The notes beneath the pieces were generated by a model. That model was not told the origin of the DNA, made no database searches, and saw nothing but the letters and a program-made list of their open reading frames with translations. 64,000 bases of DNA from Croceivirga sp. (GTDB taxonomy: Bacteria; Bacteroidota; Bacteroidia; Flavobacteriales; Flavobacteriaceae). Position numbers and translations under genes: made by a program. Shown in pieces: positions 15,815 to 25,633 of the stretch; position 1 is the first letter of the stretch; every line of letters begins with the position of its first letter. The stretch is taken from the NCBI GenBank assembly GCA_028281025.1, contig JANQKR010000044.1, positions 62,001 through 126,000 on the forward strand, given 5' to 3'.

Positions 15815-16707
15815 ACCAAGCTGTGTTCATTACTAAACTGCAATAGTCGATGATAGTATTCCGGAAATTCCAATTGCAATCTTGCCACCACCTGTTCCAA
15901 AAATGCCGTGGAAAGCTTTAAATGACTTAATAAATGCACATAGGCCGCATCATGGGGTATTTTATGGAATGCCGCAAAATCAATTTCACTGTCCGCTTCT
16001 TCATAAAGTGTGACCAGGTCCACATTATAGCGGTATACAATATTGCTCAATAAAAATTGCTCGTAGTACAGGTTGAAAATCCCCCCGTTAATGCCCCCTA
16101 TCTTATCCTGGTTGTTATCTACAAGTTCAAAAGCCCGGGACGTGTACCGTTGGAAAACCTCCAATTCATTTCCCCCAATGACCCCTGCATTGATCAGTTT
16201 TAACTGCCTTGGGCCCTTTAATTCCTCCAGTTGAAATTCATCTGGGACCTTTCTAAAGTTTTCATTGACGTAGGGATGTATTTCGGAATACACTTTCATG
16301 TCAAGATCAAAACTCTGGGCGAATACAGGAGCCTTAAGGATTTTGTCCAGGACGGGGCCAAAAAGGAATACGTCACCGTCTATATGGCAAAAAGGTTCTT
16401 TTTGGAGCTGATAGGTATACAACTTCCCCAAAGCCCATGCTCCCTTGTGATAGTCATTTAAGTCATTTAAGGCGTTGGAAAACTTTACATAGGGTAGGCG
16501 TAAAGCATCCCTAAAAATGGCCATGCCATAGTCATCCGTTACCAACTGTAGGTTTGGATAATACCTTTTAATGGACAAGCAACTGTAGACCCAAGCACTA
16601 TAAAATAAAAAAGCATTGGGGAACCCACCATCATGTCTAAAGTTCCAGCTATTTCGATGTTCAATATCAAAGATAGGTTTCGACCAGAAGGACTGAATAA
16701 AGTTCAT
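15811..16707 (-). CDS. DUF6734-type glycosyltransferase-like protein
   Basis: 298 aa. The pattern MNFIQSFWSKPI, GGFPNAFLFYSAWVYSCLSIKRYYPNLQLVTDDYG, WALGKLYTYQLQKEPFCHIDGDVFLFGP matches Bacteroidota proteins that I know as DUF6734. The DGDVF motif is a DxD-like sugar-nucleotide/metal site of GT-A glycosyltransferases. Related genes often accompany GG-leader peptides, which would fit glycosylation of a Cys, Ser or Tyr in the core, but this is unproven. It starts the two-gene - strand operon convergent to the precursor. The DUF number is from memory. Confidence 0.65.
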   Translation of the reverse strand: MNFIQSFWSKPIFDIEHRNSWNFRHDGGFPNAFLFYSAWVYSCLSIKRYYPNLQLVTDDYGMAIFRDALRLPYVKFSNALNDLNDYHKGAWALGKLYTYQLQKEPFCHIDGDVFLFGPVLDKILKAPVFAQSFDLDMKVYSEIHPYVNENFRKVPDEFQLEELKGPRQLKLINAGVIGGNELEVFQRYTSRAFELVDNNQDKIGGINGGIFNLYYEQFLLSNIVYRYNVDLVTLYEEADSEIDFAAFHKIPHDAAYVHLLSHLKLSTAFLEQVVARLQLEFPEYYHRLLQFSNEHSLV

Positions 16708-16852
16708 AGGGGCATGAGGTGTTCGTCCTTTAAAAGTACGAAAAGTATTACATTTTGAAAAGGAAATTGACCTTTATAAATCGCCGGCAATCGTAGCTGA
16801 TTCTACCGTGGGGGCAAGGGCAACAGCATGTCGCAAACCCTTAAAATATCAG

Positions 16853-19045
16853 TTATGCCAAGATGCTTTCATGTCCGGAATCCTTGACGAACAAACAAGA
16901 GCTTTGTGTTTTTGCGGACATATCTTCCACAAACCCAAATCTAAGGTCTTCGTCCATCCCAAAAATATTCAGGTCGGCAGAAGGAGCATGGCGAACAACC
17001 GAATTAAAATCACCAATATGGACTTCCGTAAGTGTTTCGGGCAGTCGCGCCAGATTGATCAATAAATTCAAAAACTTTTTGGCATTCTCTTCTTCTTTTG
17101 GGTCACTAATGACGGTGATTATGCGAATACGCGCACCCCAGTTCATCTTAAGCTTGTAGGCCACAAGAATGGAAAGATCCAAATTGCCAATGTCCCAGCC
17201 CAAATCCCAATTGGTTCTTCGATCACTTACCCAAACGTTAATGGTATTGCGCTGCCCCAGTAGCGCGGTGGGGTGCGATAAATACAGCAGTACACCGATC
17301 TCCAATCGTATGGATTCTTTCATGACAGGCCGCAATTCGGTTTCGTAATCGTCATGGTTCTGGAGATTCAAAAAGACAATATTGGGCCTGAAAAAAGCGC
17401 CTTGCAAAGCCTGGTTTCCATAATTGATGCCCTTGGCAAATTCCTCGGTATGGATGACCGATGAGGACGAAAAAACATCTTTTTGCCGAAAAGAGGTGGA
17501 AATCGCCTCCAACTCTCCCGCCAGGGTACTGGATTCCGAGTAGGACTCGATGCCCAGGAGTTTTATGGAGCCTTTGGGTTTGGCTATATTCCTTAAGAAC
17601 TCGAAAGTTCCCTTTAAACCGTTGATATCCCGCACAGGAACCATTAAATTGGCCTTCCACGCCCGTTGCTGCATTTTTTTCATGCCCCAGGTATGTTTCG
17701 CCGCCCATTCCGCAAAAGAAAAGAATAGGCCGGAGCGCACATCTTCAAAAGGGGTCTCCAAATTCTGTCTTGATAAGTACCAGTAGACCATTAAAACAAT
17801 CAAAATGGAAAACAAACTAACGATCGGGTTAATAATGAACATGGCAAAGACGGATGATACCAGTCCAAACCAGGGAACCCACCTATGAATTTTAAAGATG
17901 GGCCGATAGCTTATGAGACCAAGGTTTTGCTCAATAATGACCACAATGTTGATCATGGCGTAGGTAATCAAGAAGAACAAGGTCACCAAGGGGGCAACGG
18001 CATTGATGTTTCGTAGCAGGAGTGTAGTGAAAATAAGTATCCCCGTGACCAGCATGGCATTTCTTGGTTGGCCATTGGCACTTTGCCCTGCCAAAAAATC
18101 GGAAAAGGGGAGTACCTTATGTTCCCCCATGGCAAATAAGATTCGTGAAGAACCTACTATGGAAGCCAAAGCCGATGAAAACGTAGCCCCCAATATCCCG
18201 GCAAGGATCAAGGGACCTATATAGGCCTTTTCCACCATGATATAATAGTTGTTCAGTAATTCGTTTTCCGAGGCACTCCTTGAAATCCAGAAGGCCATTA
18301 GCATGTAGATTACAAAGCTCACCCCAATGGCCCAAAGTGTTCCTGTGGGGATACTGCGTTTAGGGTCTTTCAATTCCCCGGACATGTTTGCGCCCGCCAT
18401 GATTCCAGTAGCTGCAGGAAAAAACACGGCAAAAACAAGCCAGAAATTGCTCCCACTAAAATTGTTTTCGATGGAGCCTTTAAAAGTACCCCATCGTAGG
18501 GCGTCACTGGTAGGTATGGTCATGGAACCTTCGTAGGCGGCAATGATGATCGAAATGAAGGACAGCGCAATAATACCCATGATGATGAACTGTGTTTTAA
18601 TGGCAAGATTTGCGCTTATATAGGCAATGGTAATGAGCAAGGCAAAAACAACGATGTCCACCAGGAAGGCATTGTGACCTGGAAAAATACCCAGCCAACC
18701 TTCACGGAAACCAAAAATATACATGGTAACCGCCAATCCCTGTGAAATGTATCGGGGAATTCCCAAACTACCGCCAACTTCCAGGCCTAAAGCTTGGGAA
18801 ACAATGGCATAGGCACCACCGGCGCCAATACGGATGTTTGTGGTAATGGCAGACATGGAAAGGGCCGTACATAAGGTAATCAAAAAGGAAATGCCAATGA
18901 TCAACCACGTGCCCAACAGCCCTGCATTGCCCACGACCCAACCCAATCGCAAATACATGATCACCCCTAGGATGGTCAACAGGGTAGGGGTGAATACCCC
19001 ACCAAAAGTTCCGAACTTTTTAAGGCTTTTGGATGGTTCTTTCAT
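16853..19045 (-). CDS. SLC12-type cation-chloride cotransporter (APC superfamily)
   Basis: 730 aa. About 12 membrane helices start after a short basic N-terminus: GGVFTPTLLTILGVIMYLRLGWVVGNAG, IRIGAGGAYAIVSQALGLEVGGSLGIPRYISQGLAV, and FFPAATGIMAGANMSGELKDPKRSIPTGTLWAI, all hallmarks of the Na-K-Cl/K-Cl cotransporter family. The C-terminal 240 residues are a soluble regulatory domain like that of SLC12 proteins. Expected to move K+, Na+ and Cl- or amino acids across the inner membrane. It is divergent from the GntR gene. Confidence 0.82.
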   Translation of the reverse strand: MKEPSKSLKKFGTFGGVFTPTLLTILGVIMYLRLGWVVGNAGLLGTWLIIGISFLITLCTALSMSAITTNIRIGAGGAYAIVSQALGLEVGGSLGIPRYISQGLAVTMYIFGFREGWLGIFPGHNAFLVDIVVFALLITIAYISANLAIKTQFIIMGIIALSFISIIIAAYEGSMTIPTSDALRWGTFKGSIENNFSGSNFWLVFAVFFPAATGIMAGANMSGELKDPKRSIPTGTLWAIGVSFVIYMLMAFWISRSASENELLNNYYIMVEKAYIGPLILAGILGATFSSALASIVGSSRILFAMGEHKVLPFSDFLAGQSANGQPRNAMLVTGILIFTTLLLRNINAVAPLVTLFFLITYAMINIVVIIEQNLGLISYRPIFKIHRWVPWFGLVSSVFAMFIINPIVSLFSILIVLMVYWYLSRQNLETPFEDVRSGLFFSFAEWAAKHTWGMKKMQQRAWKANLMVPVRDINGLKGTFEFLRNIAKPKGSIKLLGIESYSESSTLAGELEAISTSFRQKDVFSSSSVIHTEEFAKGINYGNQALQGAFFRPNIVFLNLQNHDDYETELRPVMKESIRLEIGVLLYLSHPTALLGQRNTINVWVSDRRTNWDLGWDIGNLDLSILVAYKLKMNWGARIRIITVISDPKEEENAKKFLNLLINLARLPETLTEVHIGDFNSVVRHAPSADLNIFGMDEDLRFGFVEDMSAKTQSSCLFVKDSGHESILA

Positions 19046-19294
19046 AGATGGGCCTGCGTCAATTTTCGGTATTAAAATAGTGATTAATTGATTTTAAACG
19101 GTATTTAAAGTACCATTCGACTATGTTCATGATTTGAATCCTCTTTTTACAGCGTAATTGAGCGGTCCATACCGGCAGGGTATGAAAGCCTGTTGGATCA
19201 CTCTCTTTTGCATCCCTGAAGTTATGGGCCGATCGATGTGGATGGAGTAGTGTTAAAATGTAGGTCCCTGACTTGGGTTTTTGACGTAAAAATA

Positions 19295-19310
19295 ATATGT
19301 TTGAACATAT
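19295..19310. promoter_or_regulatory. Palindrome at the gntR start, candidate operator
   Basis: ATATGTT-TG-AACATAT is a perfect 7-bp inverted repeat with a 2-nt centre. It lies 14 bp before the ATG chosen for the GntR regulator (19324), where an autoregulatory HutC-subfamily site would be expected. It covers the alternative ATG at 19297, which argues against that start. Confidence 0.45.
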
Positions 19311-19323
19311 AAACATAATAGCT

Positions 19324-20052
19324 ATGCAAATCGACCATTCCAGTTCCGTTCCCTTGCACTATCAGGTAGAAGAACTTCTGCGGAAACTCATCAAGGAGGA
19401 GCGCTATATCAACGGAGAACCTTTGCCGAAGGAGGTCGATTTGTCCAAACTACTGGGAGTGGCCAGAAATACGGTCCGACAGGCCACCAATAAATTGGTG
19501 TATGAAAATGCCATTGTACGGAAAAAGGGGGTCGGTTCTTTTGTCGCACCCAATAGCTTGAGCACAAAGCTGGACAAATGGTCAAGTTTTACGGAAGAGA
19601 TGACCCAACTCGGTGTGCAATTAAAAAACTATGGGATTAAGGCCTCCATGGTCAAAGCTGACCCCGATTTGGCCAGGACCCTGAACATCAAGGAAGGGAA
19701 GGAGGTACTTGAATTGGTTCGTTTACGAGGCGATGAAGAGGGCCCTTTTGTGTTGTTTTACTCGTATTTCCATCCTAGGGTGGGCCTGACCATCGATGAA
19801 GATTTTAGTGAGCCATTGTACAAAATCCTGGAATCCAAGTATGCCACTCGCGCTGTTGTTTCACAAGAGGAAATAAAGGCCATTGTCGCGGACGACCATT
19901 TGGCGAAAAAACTACGGACACCCGTTAATTTCCCATTGCTGTCCAGGGTGAGGCGGGTGCTCGATCCCGGCAATCGCATCATAGAATACAATTTGTGCTA
20001 TTACCGAAGTGATAAGTTTACCTATACCATCGACATCCATAGAAATCAATGA
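19324..20052 (+). CDS. GntR/HutC-family transcriptional regulator of the mannose locus
   Basis: 242 aa from ATG 19324. Residues 1-75 are the winged helix: PLHYQVEELLRKLIKEERYINGEPLPKEVDLSKLLGVARNTVRQATNKLVYENAIVRKKGVGSFV. The rest is a UTRA effector domain (LELVRLRGDEEGPFVLFYSYFHP, ending IIEYNLCYYRSDKFTYTIDIHRN). HutC-type regulators sense sugar phosphates or amino-acid derivatives. It overlaps the isomerase gene by ATGA, so regulator and enzymes form one operon; mannose-6-phosphate or a related sugar is the likely effector. The candidate operator is just upstream. Confidence 0.85.
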   Translation: MQIDHSSSVPLHYQVEELLRKLIKEERYINGEPLPKEVDLSKLLGVARNTVRQATNKLVYENAIVRKKGVGSFVAPNSLSTKLDKWSSFTEEMTQLGVQLKNYGIKASMVKADPDLARTLNIKEGKEVLELVRLRGDEEGPFVLFYSYFHPRVGLTIDEDFSEPLYKILESKYATRAVVSQEEIKAIVADDHLAKKLRTPVNFPLLSRVRRVLDPGNRIIEYNLCYYRSDKFTYTIDIHRNQ

Positions 20053-21836
20053 CCCTTCAAAGAAGAAAAACCACCCAAATCCTTTTGCCCAATGCAATAC
20101 GGCCCACGGCCAAAGGAATTTATGACGCATATCCCCATTTTAGTGTGGAGGGTGGTCATATCCATGAAGGCTACGAATCACTCTCGGAATACATTGTTCA
20201 ACATAGGACTGTTGTTGTAGATGGCTATGCAGGGGTGTTCTGGGAAGATTTCCGGAATGGGCTTACCACCGAATTTGAGAAGAAGGGAATACATGCCACT
20301 TTTATTAATGTTGCCATTGCCCAGAAGAAGGCTGGGGAAATAGATGCGCTTATAGCTCCTTTTTTGGGTGGGGACGATGCTATTTTTGGAACAAGGACCA
20401 CGCTGGATATCCATGACTTTTTTGATGTAAAAACACTTAAAACCTTACAGCCCGATCCCAACGCAGCGGTTTGTATTCTGTATGGCCCTGGAGCTACTTT
20501 ATGCCAATGGAAAGCCCCGTTGATCTATATCGACCTTCCCAAGAACGAACTTCAATTTAGGATGAGGGCGAAAGCCATCGCCAATCTAGGAGCGGACGGG
20601 CCATTGGACAATCCCAGGGAAATGTACAAACGATGCTACTTTGTGGATTGGGTCGTGCTGAACAAACATAAGCAGCAGCTTACCGGAAATATCGCCATTA
20701 TAGTGGATGACCAAAGGCCACAACGGCTTTATTGGACGACCGGGGCATGCCTGCGAACCTCCTTAAAAGTCATGAGTGAAAACTTTTTTAGGGTTAGACC
20801 GTGGTTTGAGCCTGGTCCCTGGGGCGGTAGTTGGATCAAGGAAAATTTTCAACAATTAAGTCGGGAAGTTCCCAATTACGCTTGGTCTTTTGAGCTGATC
20901 ACGCCGGAAAATGGATTGCTATTGGAAGACCAGGGGAAGGTGATGGAAGTTTCTTTTGACTTTTTGATGTATCAGGACTTTGAAAATGTACTTGGGGATG
21001 CAGCCCCATACTTTGGATATGAATTTCCCATTAGGTTTGATTACCTCGATACTTTTGATGGTGGGAATCTTTCCATCCAGGTACATCCCCAACAGGATTA
21101 TTTTGTTGGGGAATTTGGGGAAAACTTCACCCAGGATGAATGTTATTATATTCTTGATGCAAAGGACGACGCCAAAGTTTATCTAGGTTTTAAGGAAGGG
21201 GTTGACGCCAAGAAGTTCGAGGGCGAATTGCAAAAAAGCCAACAACATGCCACCCCTGTGGAAGTCGACCACTATGTGCATGCCCTAACGGCAAAAAAGC
21301 ATGATTTATTCTTGATCCCCAGTGGTACGATCCATGGTTCCGGAAAGAACAATCTTGTATTGGAAATTAGCGCGACCCCTTATATTTTCACCTTTAAACT
21401 ATACGATTGGTTGCGGCTGGATCTGGATGGAAAACCCAGGCCGATCAATATAGAAAGGGGTTTTGAAAATTTGGATTTCACCCGAACGGAATCGGTGATT
21501 GAAAGGGATTTCATTGCCAAGCCTACGGTGCTCAACCAAGGGGAGAACTGGAAAATAGTCCATTTACCTACACACAAACAACATTTTTACGAGGTACACA
21601 GGTATGAATTTGAGGACACACTGGAGGTAGCCACGGACAATCAGTGCCATGTACTTATGGTTGTGGAAGGGGAATCCGTTAGGCTTACCACCCAGAAGGG
21701 AGTACAACAACGCTTCAATTTTGCGGAAACCTTTGTCGTTCCCGCTGCCTGTGAATCCTATACATTGACCAATGAGGGAGAGTCGCTTTGCAAAGTGGTC
21801 AAAGCATTCGTGGCCATAGAAAAAATCCGGTTTTGA
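20049..21836 (+). CDS. Class I mannose-6-phosphate-isomerase-like protein with an N-terminal P-loop-like half
   Basis: 595 aa, about twice the length of a simple isomerase. The C-terminal half is a type I phosphomannose isomerase cupin: FDGGNLSIQVHPQQDYFVGEFGENF supplies the metal His, and LIPSGTIHGSGKNNLVLEIS the later His and product-site residues. The N-terminal half (about 1-260) contains VVVDGYAGVFWEDFRNGL and CILYGPGATLCQWKAPLIYIDLPKNELQFRMRAK, which looks like a nucleoside/nucleotide kinase fold lacking a standard Walker A lysine. It would convert mannose-6-P to fructose-6-P; the role of the N half is unknown. Overlaps gntR by 4 bp. Confidence 0.75.
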   Translation: MTLQRRKTTQILLPNAIRPTAKGIYDAYPHFSVEGGHIHEGYESLSEYIVQHRTVVVDGYAGVFWEDFRNGLTTEFEKKGIHATFINVAIAQKKAGEIDALIAPFLGGDDAIFGTRTTLDIHDFFDVKTLKTLQPDPNAAVCILYGPGATLCQWKAPLIYIDLPKNELQFRMRAKAIANLGADGPLDNPREMYKRCYFVDWVVLNKHKQQLTGNIAIIVDDQRPQRLYWTTGACLRTSLKVMSENFFRVRPWFEPGPWGGSWIKENFQQLSREVPNYAWSFELITPENGLLLEDQGKVMEVSFDFLMYQDFENVLGDAAPYFGYEFPIRFDYLDTFDGGNLSIQVHPQQDYFVGEFGENFTQDECYYILDAKDDAKVYLGFKEGVDAKKFEGELQKSQQHATPVEVDHYVHALTAKKHDLFLIPSGTIHGSGKNNLVLEISATPYIFTFKLYDWLRLDLDGKPRPINIERGFENLDFTRTESVIERDFIAKPTVLNQGENWKIVHLPTHKQHFYEVHRYEFEDTLEVATDNQCHVLMVVEGESVRLTTQKGVQQRFNFAETFVVPAACESYTLTNEGESLCKVVKAFVAIEKIRF

Positions 21837-21868
21837 AAATCAACAATAACAACATAAAACACTTTGGA

Positions 21869-24800
21869 ATGGAAAGGGATAGCTATAATTTAAAAGGATG
21901 GATGGTAGTGGTATTGGCTTTGGCCGTAAGTGGTTTGGGGATGGGTCAAAAGCGGTATTTTGCTGGATATCAAAAATCCCTGGCGGGCCAAAATTTCGCC
22001 TACCATTCGCCAAACTCCTCCAATGACGAGTCCTTATTGCTCCGGGCGGACAAAAACTTCGATCCCTTGGAATGGGAAACGGAAACGATTCCAGTTGACT
22101 ATAACCAAAGAACAATTTCCTTTATTTGGCTTTATGCCCTAAGTGTGCGTCCGGATGGAAAGACCTTTAAACTATCGGTGCAGGGAGAAGAACTACTCTC
22201 GTTTTCAAACCCCAGCAATAATGATGCGGAGGTCATTGAAATCAATGGGGCAAACAAAAGCAAACTTTTGTTTCGGAAGACGATGGAAGACCGGCATGGC
22301 GATCAAATGGGGTATGCCATTCTTACGCTCCCCACAAAAACCCTAAAAAAGGGAGAACCCATTACTATTAAGGTCAGCCCTTCAGATGCGCAGAGCGCTG
22401 CTTGGTACATGACCTATAAGGTAGTATTGAACGATAAATTTTCCGTATTTCAATTAAATACGGTAAGCAAAAAGAAAGGGCGTTTGTACAATACCATTCG
22501 TTTCAACATTGTCCATCTTGGAGATCCCTCAAATGTTGATGTTACGTTAAATGGGGAACAAAAACGGTTTTCACTTAAACCTGGTTTAAATGAATTGGAT
22601 TTTTTGGTTCCAAAAGTTGAGCAGGAAACCACAATGGTGGCCAATATTACCAGGGAGGGTAGGACAGAAGAAAAAACCATCAACTTAAAACCGGTGAAGG
22701 AATGGACCGTTCATTTGGTGCAACACAGTCACACAGATATTGGCTATACCCGACAACAATCGGAAATTTTAGCGGAACATCTCAGATATATTGATGATGC
22801 CCTGGATTTTTGTGACCAGACGGATGATTATCCGGATAATGCAAAGTTTAGGTGGACCTGTGAAGCGGCATGGACGGTAAGGGAGTACTTAAATAGCCGG
22901 CCCGCACAACAAATTGAGCGATTGCTACAACGTATCCGGGAGGGTAGGATAGAGGTCACCGGCATGTTTTTCAACTTCTCCGAAATTGTGGATGAAACCG
23001 CCTTGGCCATTCAAATGCAGACCTTAAACCAATTTAAGGAACAGGGGATCGATGTTACTACGGCCATGCAGAACGATGTGAACGGTATTGGTTGGTGCAT
23101 GATTGATTTCTACCATAATACGGGGGTTAAATACCTTACCATGGGACAACACGGGCATCGGGCACATGTGCCTTTTGATAAGCCTACCTCTTTTTGGTGG
23201 GAGTCGCCCTCGGGAAAAAAACTACTCGCCTTTAGAAGTGAACATTATATGCATGGAAATGCATTGGCACTTACTTCAGGAAATATGGACGTCTTTCGGA
23301 ACAATCTGTCCGAATATCTGATTGATTTGGAATCCAAGGACTATCCTTTGGATCGGATGGCCCTTCAGTTTTCCGGATACCTCACGGACAATTCACCACC
23401 CTCCACAAAAGCCTGTGACATTGTGAAGGAATGGAACGAGAAATACGAATGGCCCAAACTTAAACTTTCGTTGGACAGTGAATTTATGGTGTATCTGGAG
23501 CGGAATCATGGAGAACAATTGGACCGTAGAAAAGCGGCTTGGCCGGATTGGTGGACGGACGGATTTGGTTCTTCCATGCATGAAACCAAAACCGCTAGAA
23601 ATACCCATACCAATATGATTGCCACTATGGGATTGATGACCATGGCACAGGCTTCCGGAGCTAAAATACCTGAAGAAATGATGGATGATGTCCGTGAATG
23701 CTATGATAATTTACTGTTCTATGATGAGCACACCTTTGGAGCGGATGAAAGTATTTCCAATCCTACCAGTGAAAATGTCATAAATCAGTGGCATCAAAAG
23801 TTGTCCTATGTCTGGTCCGCCAACCAGCAATCCAATTTACTTCGGGAAAAAGCCATAGGTCTGATTCAGCCCTATGGTAAAAAATCAAAGGAACCTACGG
23901 TAATGGTCTACAATACCATGAACTGGAAACGGTCCGGAACGGTTGAAGTGTATATTGATCATGATAAATTACCATTGGATCGCGAAGCCCAAATTGTGGA
24001 CCAAGATGGAAACAAAGTACCTGCCCAGTTGCTGAAAAGCAGAAGCGATGGAAGTTATTGGTCCTTATGGGTCAAGGATGTTCCTGCATTGGGGTATTCC
24101 ACCTATAAAATTCTGGTAAGCGATCATCCGCTCAAGACTAAAACACAGGATTTGGAGGGGGCCAATCTTTTTGAAAATGAACATTATAGGATAGTAGTGG
24201 ACCCTTCCCAAAACGGAATTACCTCCCTTTACGATAAGGAGCTCCAAACAGAATTGATTGATGAAAATAGCACCTATAAACTGGGCACCTTGATTTACGA
24301 GCTTTTGGAAGACCGTCGGGAAATGGAAAGGCTGACCAATAATTTGAGGGATACCATATATAAGCCGCTAAACAAGGAAGTCCTGTCCTTATCGAATTTA
24401 AGGATTACCGGGGCCAAAAATGGTGGTATCTGGAAAAGTCTCTTTCTGAATGGTCAAATTCCACAGTGTGCGGATGAAAACGGATTGGACATTGAGTTAC
24501 GACTATATCACCACACCAAAAAAATGGAACTGCTCTATAGGATGAACAAACTGGAAAACACGGATGCCGAAGGTGTTTTCATTGCATTTCCTTTTTCTTC
24601 CGAAGACCAGGGGAAATTATTGTTTGAGGTACAGGGGGGCGTGGTTTATCCCGGAGTAAACCAGTTGGAGGGCACCGCCTCCGATTGGAATACCATTCAA
24701 AACTTTGCGGCCGTTAAAAGCAAAAATGCGCAGGTAGTATTCTGTAGTGGAGATGTTCCATTGGTGCATTTTGGAGGCATCAATACTGGTAGGTATTACT

Positions 24801-25294
24801 ACAAAAGACAACCCCCGAACAGTCATATCTACTCATGGGTATTGAACAATTACTGGGTGACCAATTTTAGGGCTAGCCAAAAAGGGGAATTGACATGGAA
24901 GTACCAAATTACGTCTTCAAGGGACAATTCCATCTCCTTTGCCGCTCGATTTGGAATAGAAAATCGCGTACCCATGATTGCAAGGGCGTATTCGGGAAGT
25001 ACGGAAAAATCATCCGTGCCAATGGCCGGTTCCATTCTTGATTTGGACTCACCCAAGAATCTTTTATTGGTCAATTCCAGACCTTCCAATACGGGCGAGG
25101 GGATACTATTGCACCTACGCGAAACCGAAGGGGACCATGCCGTACTGGATGTTACCAAAATCCTTGGCAATACCAACATTGCCGCGGTAAAGGAGGTGAA
25201 TGGCCTTGGAGAGACCATTCGCGAACTGGATAGACCGTTACTAATTGAGCATTTTGAGACCAAGTTCATTTTACTGGAGCTAAAATCCCAGTAA
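21869..25294 (+). CDS. Secreted alpha-mannosidase (glycoside hydrolase family 38)
   Basis: 1141 aa from the ATG at 21869, which opens a signal peptide (MVVVLALAVSGLGMGQ); 32 bp separate it from the isomerase stop. The N-terminal 220 residues are beta-rich. The GH38 catalytic domain starts at WTVHLVQHSHTDIGYTRQQSEIL (metal His-x-Asp), with FRWTCEAAWTVREYL, AMQNDVNGIGWCMIDFYHNTGVKYLTMGQHGHR and WWESPSGKKLLAFRSEHYMHG typical of the family. The rest is C-terminal beta domains. It would release mannose from alpha-mannosides or N-glycans in the periplasm; the upstream regulator and isomerase would complete catabolism. Confidence 0.88.
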   Translation: MERDSYNLKGWMVVVLALAVSGLGMGQKRYFAGYQKSLAGQNFAYHSPNSSNDESLLLRADKNFDPLEWETETIPVDYNQRTISFIWLYALSVRPDGKTFKLSVQGEELLSFSNPSNNDAEVIEINGANKSKLLFRKTMEDRHGDQMGYAILTLPTKTLKKGEPITIKVSPSDAQSAAWYMTYKVVLNDKFSVFQLNTVSKKKGRLYNTIRFNIVHLGDPSNVDVTLNGEQKRFSLKPGLNELDFLVPKVEQETTMVANITREGRTEEKTINLKPVKEWTVHLVQHSHTDIGYTRQQSEILAEHLRYIDDALDFCDQTDDYPDNAKFRWTCEAAWTVREYLNSRPAQQIERLLQRIREGRIEVTGMFFNFSEIVDETALAIQMQTLNQFKEQGIDVTTAMQNDVNGIGWCMIDFYHNTGVKYLTMGQHGHRAHVPFDKPTSFWWESPSGKKLLAFRSEHYMHGNALALTSGNMDVFRNNLSEYLIDLESKDYPLDRMALQFSGYLTDNSPPSTKACDIVKEWNEKYEWPKLKLSLDSEFMVYLERNHGEQLDRRKAAWPDWWTDGFGSSMHETKTARNTHTNMIATMGLMTMAQASGAKIPEEMMDDVRECYDNLLFYDEHTFGADESISNPTSENVINQWHQKLSYVWSANQQSNLLREKAIGLIQPYGKKSKEPTVMVYNTMNWKRSGTVEVYIDHDKLPLDREAQIVDQDGNKVPAQLLKSRSDGSYWSLWVKDVPALGYSTYKILVSDHPLKTKTQDLEGANLFENEHYRIVVDPSQNGITSLYDKELQTELIDENSTYKLGTLIYELLEDRREMERLTNNLRDTIYKPLNKEVLSLSNLRITGAKNGGIWKSLFLNGQIPQCADENGLDIELRLYHHTKKMELLYRMNKLENTDAEGVFIAFPFSSEDQGKLLFEVQGGVVYPGVNQLEGTASDWNTIQNFAAVKSKNAQVVFCSGDVPLVHFGGINTGRYYYKRQPPNSHIYSWVLNNYWVTNFRASQKGELTWKYQITSSRDNSISFAARFGIENRVPMIARAYSGSTEKSSVPMAGSILDLDSPKNLLLVNSRPSNTGEGILLHLRETEGDHAVLDVTKILGNTNIAAVKEVNGLGETIRELDRPLLIEHFETKFILLELKSQ

Positions 25295-25633
25295 GCCTTT
25301 TGAGCATAGCTGGTCAACACCATGGTATTTTGTGTGGGGGGTAAGGATTGGACCGGTACACCATCCTTACTTCCTTGTTCCACAACCATTTGATTGGAAA
25401 ATGGAAAAGGGGTTCCGAGAAAGCAATCGAATAAGTGGTTAAACCGTATGCAATAGAAGGAAAACCCCAGAAAATATAAGGTCAACGTGCAATCGTTTTC
25501 CTTTGGGAATCTGTATATTTATAGGATACTGAGTGTAGTATGCCAGCTTCTTCCCTCGAAGCAAGGAATGACCCATTTCCGGGTATTCCCTTTAGTTCTC
25601 CCACGAAATAGTTACTTCATAAAATTCAACGAT
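25295..25633. other. Intergenic region after the mannosidase
   Basis: 339 bp without a coding gene. A perfect 8-bp hairpin (GTAAGGAT at 25341-25348, ATCCTTAC at 25363-25370) may end the mannose operon, though no T run follows. The rest is the leader of the lipoprotein gene; the longer frame from 25487 is not supported by any motif. Confidence 0.5.
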
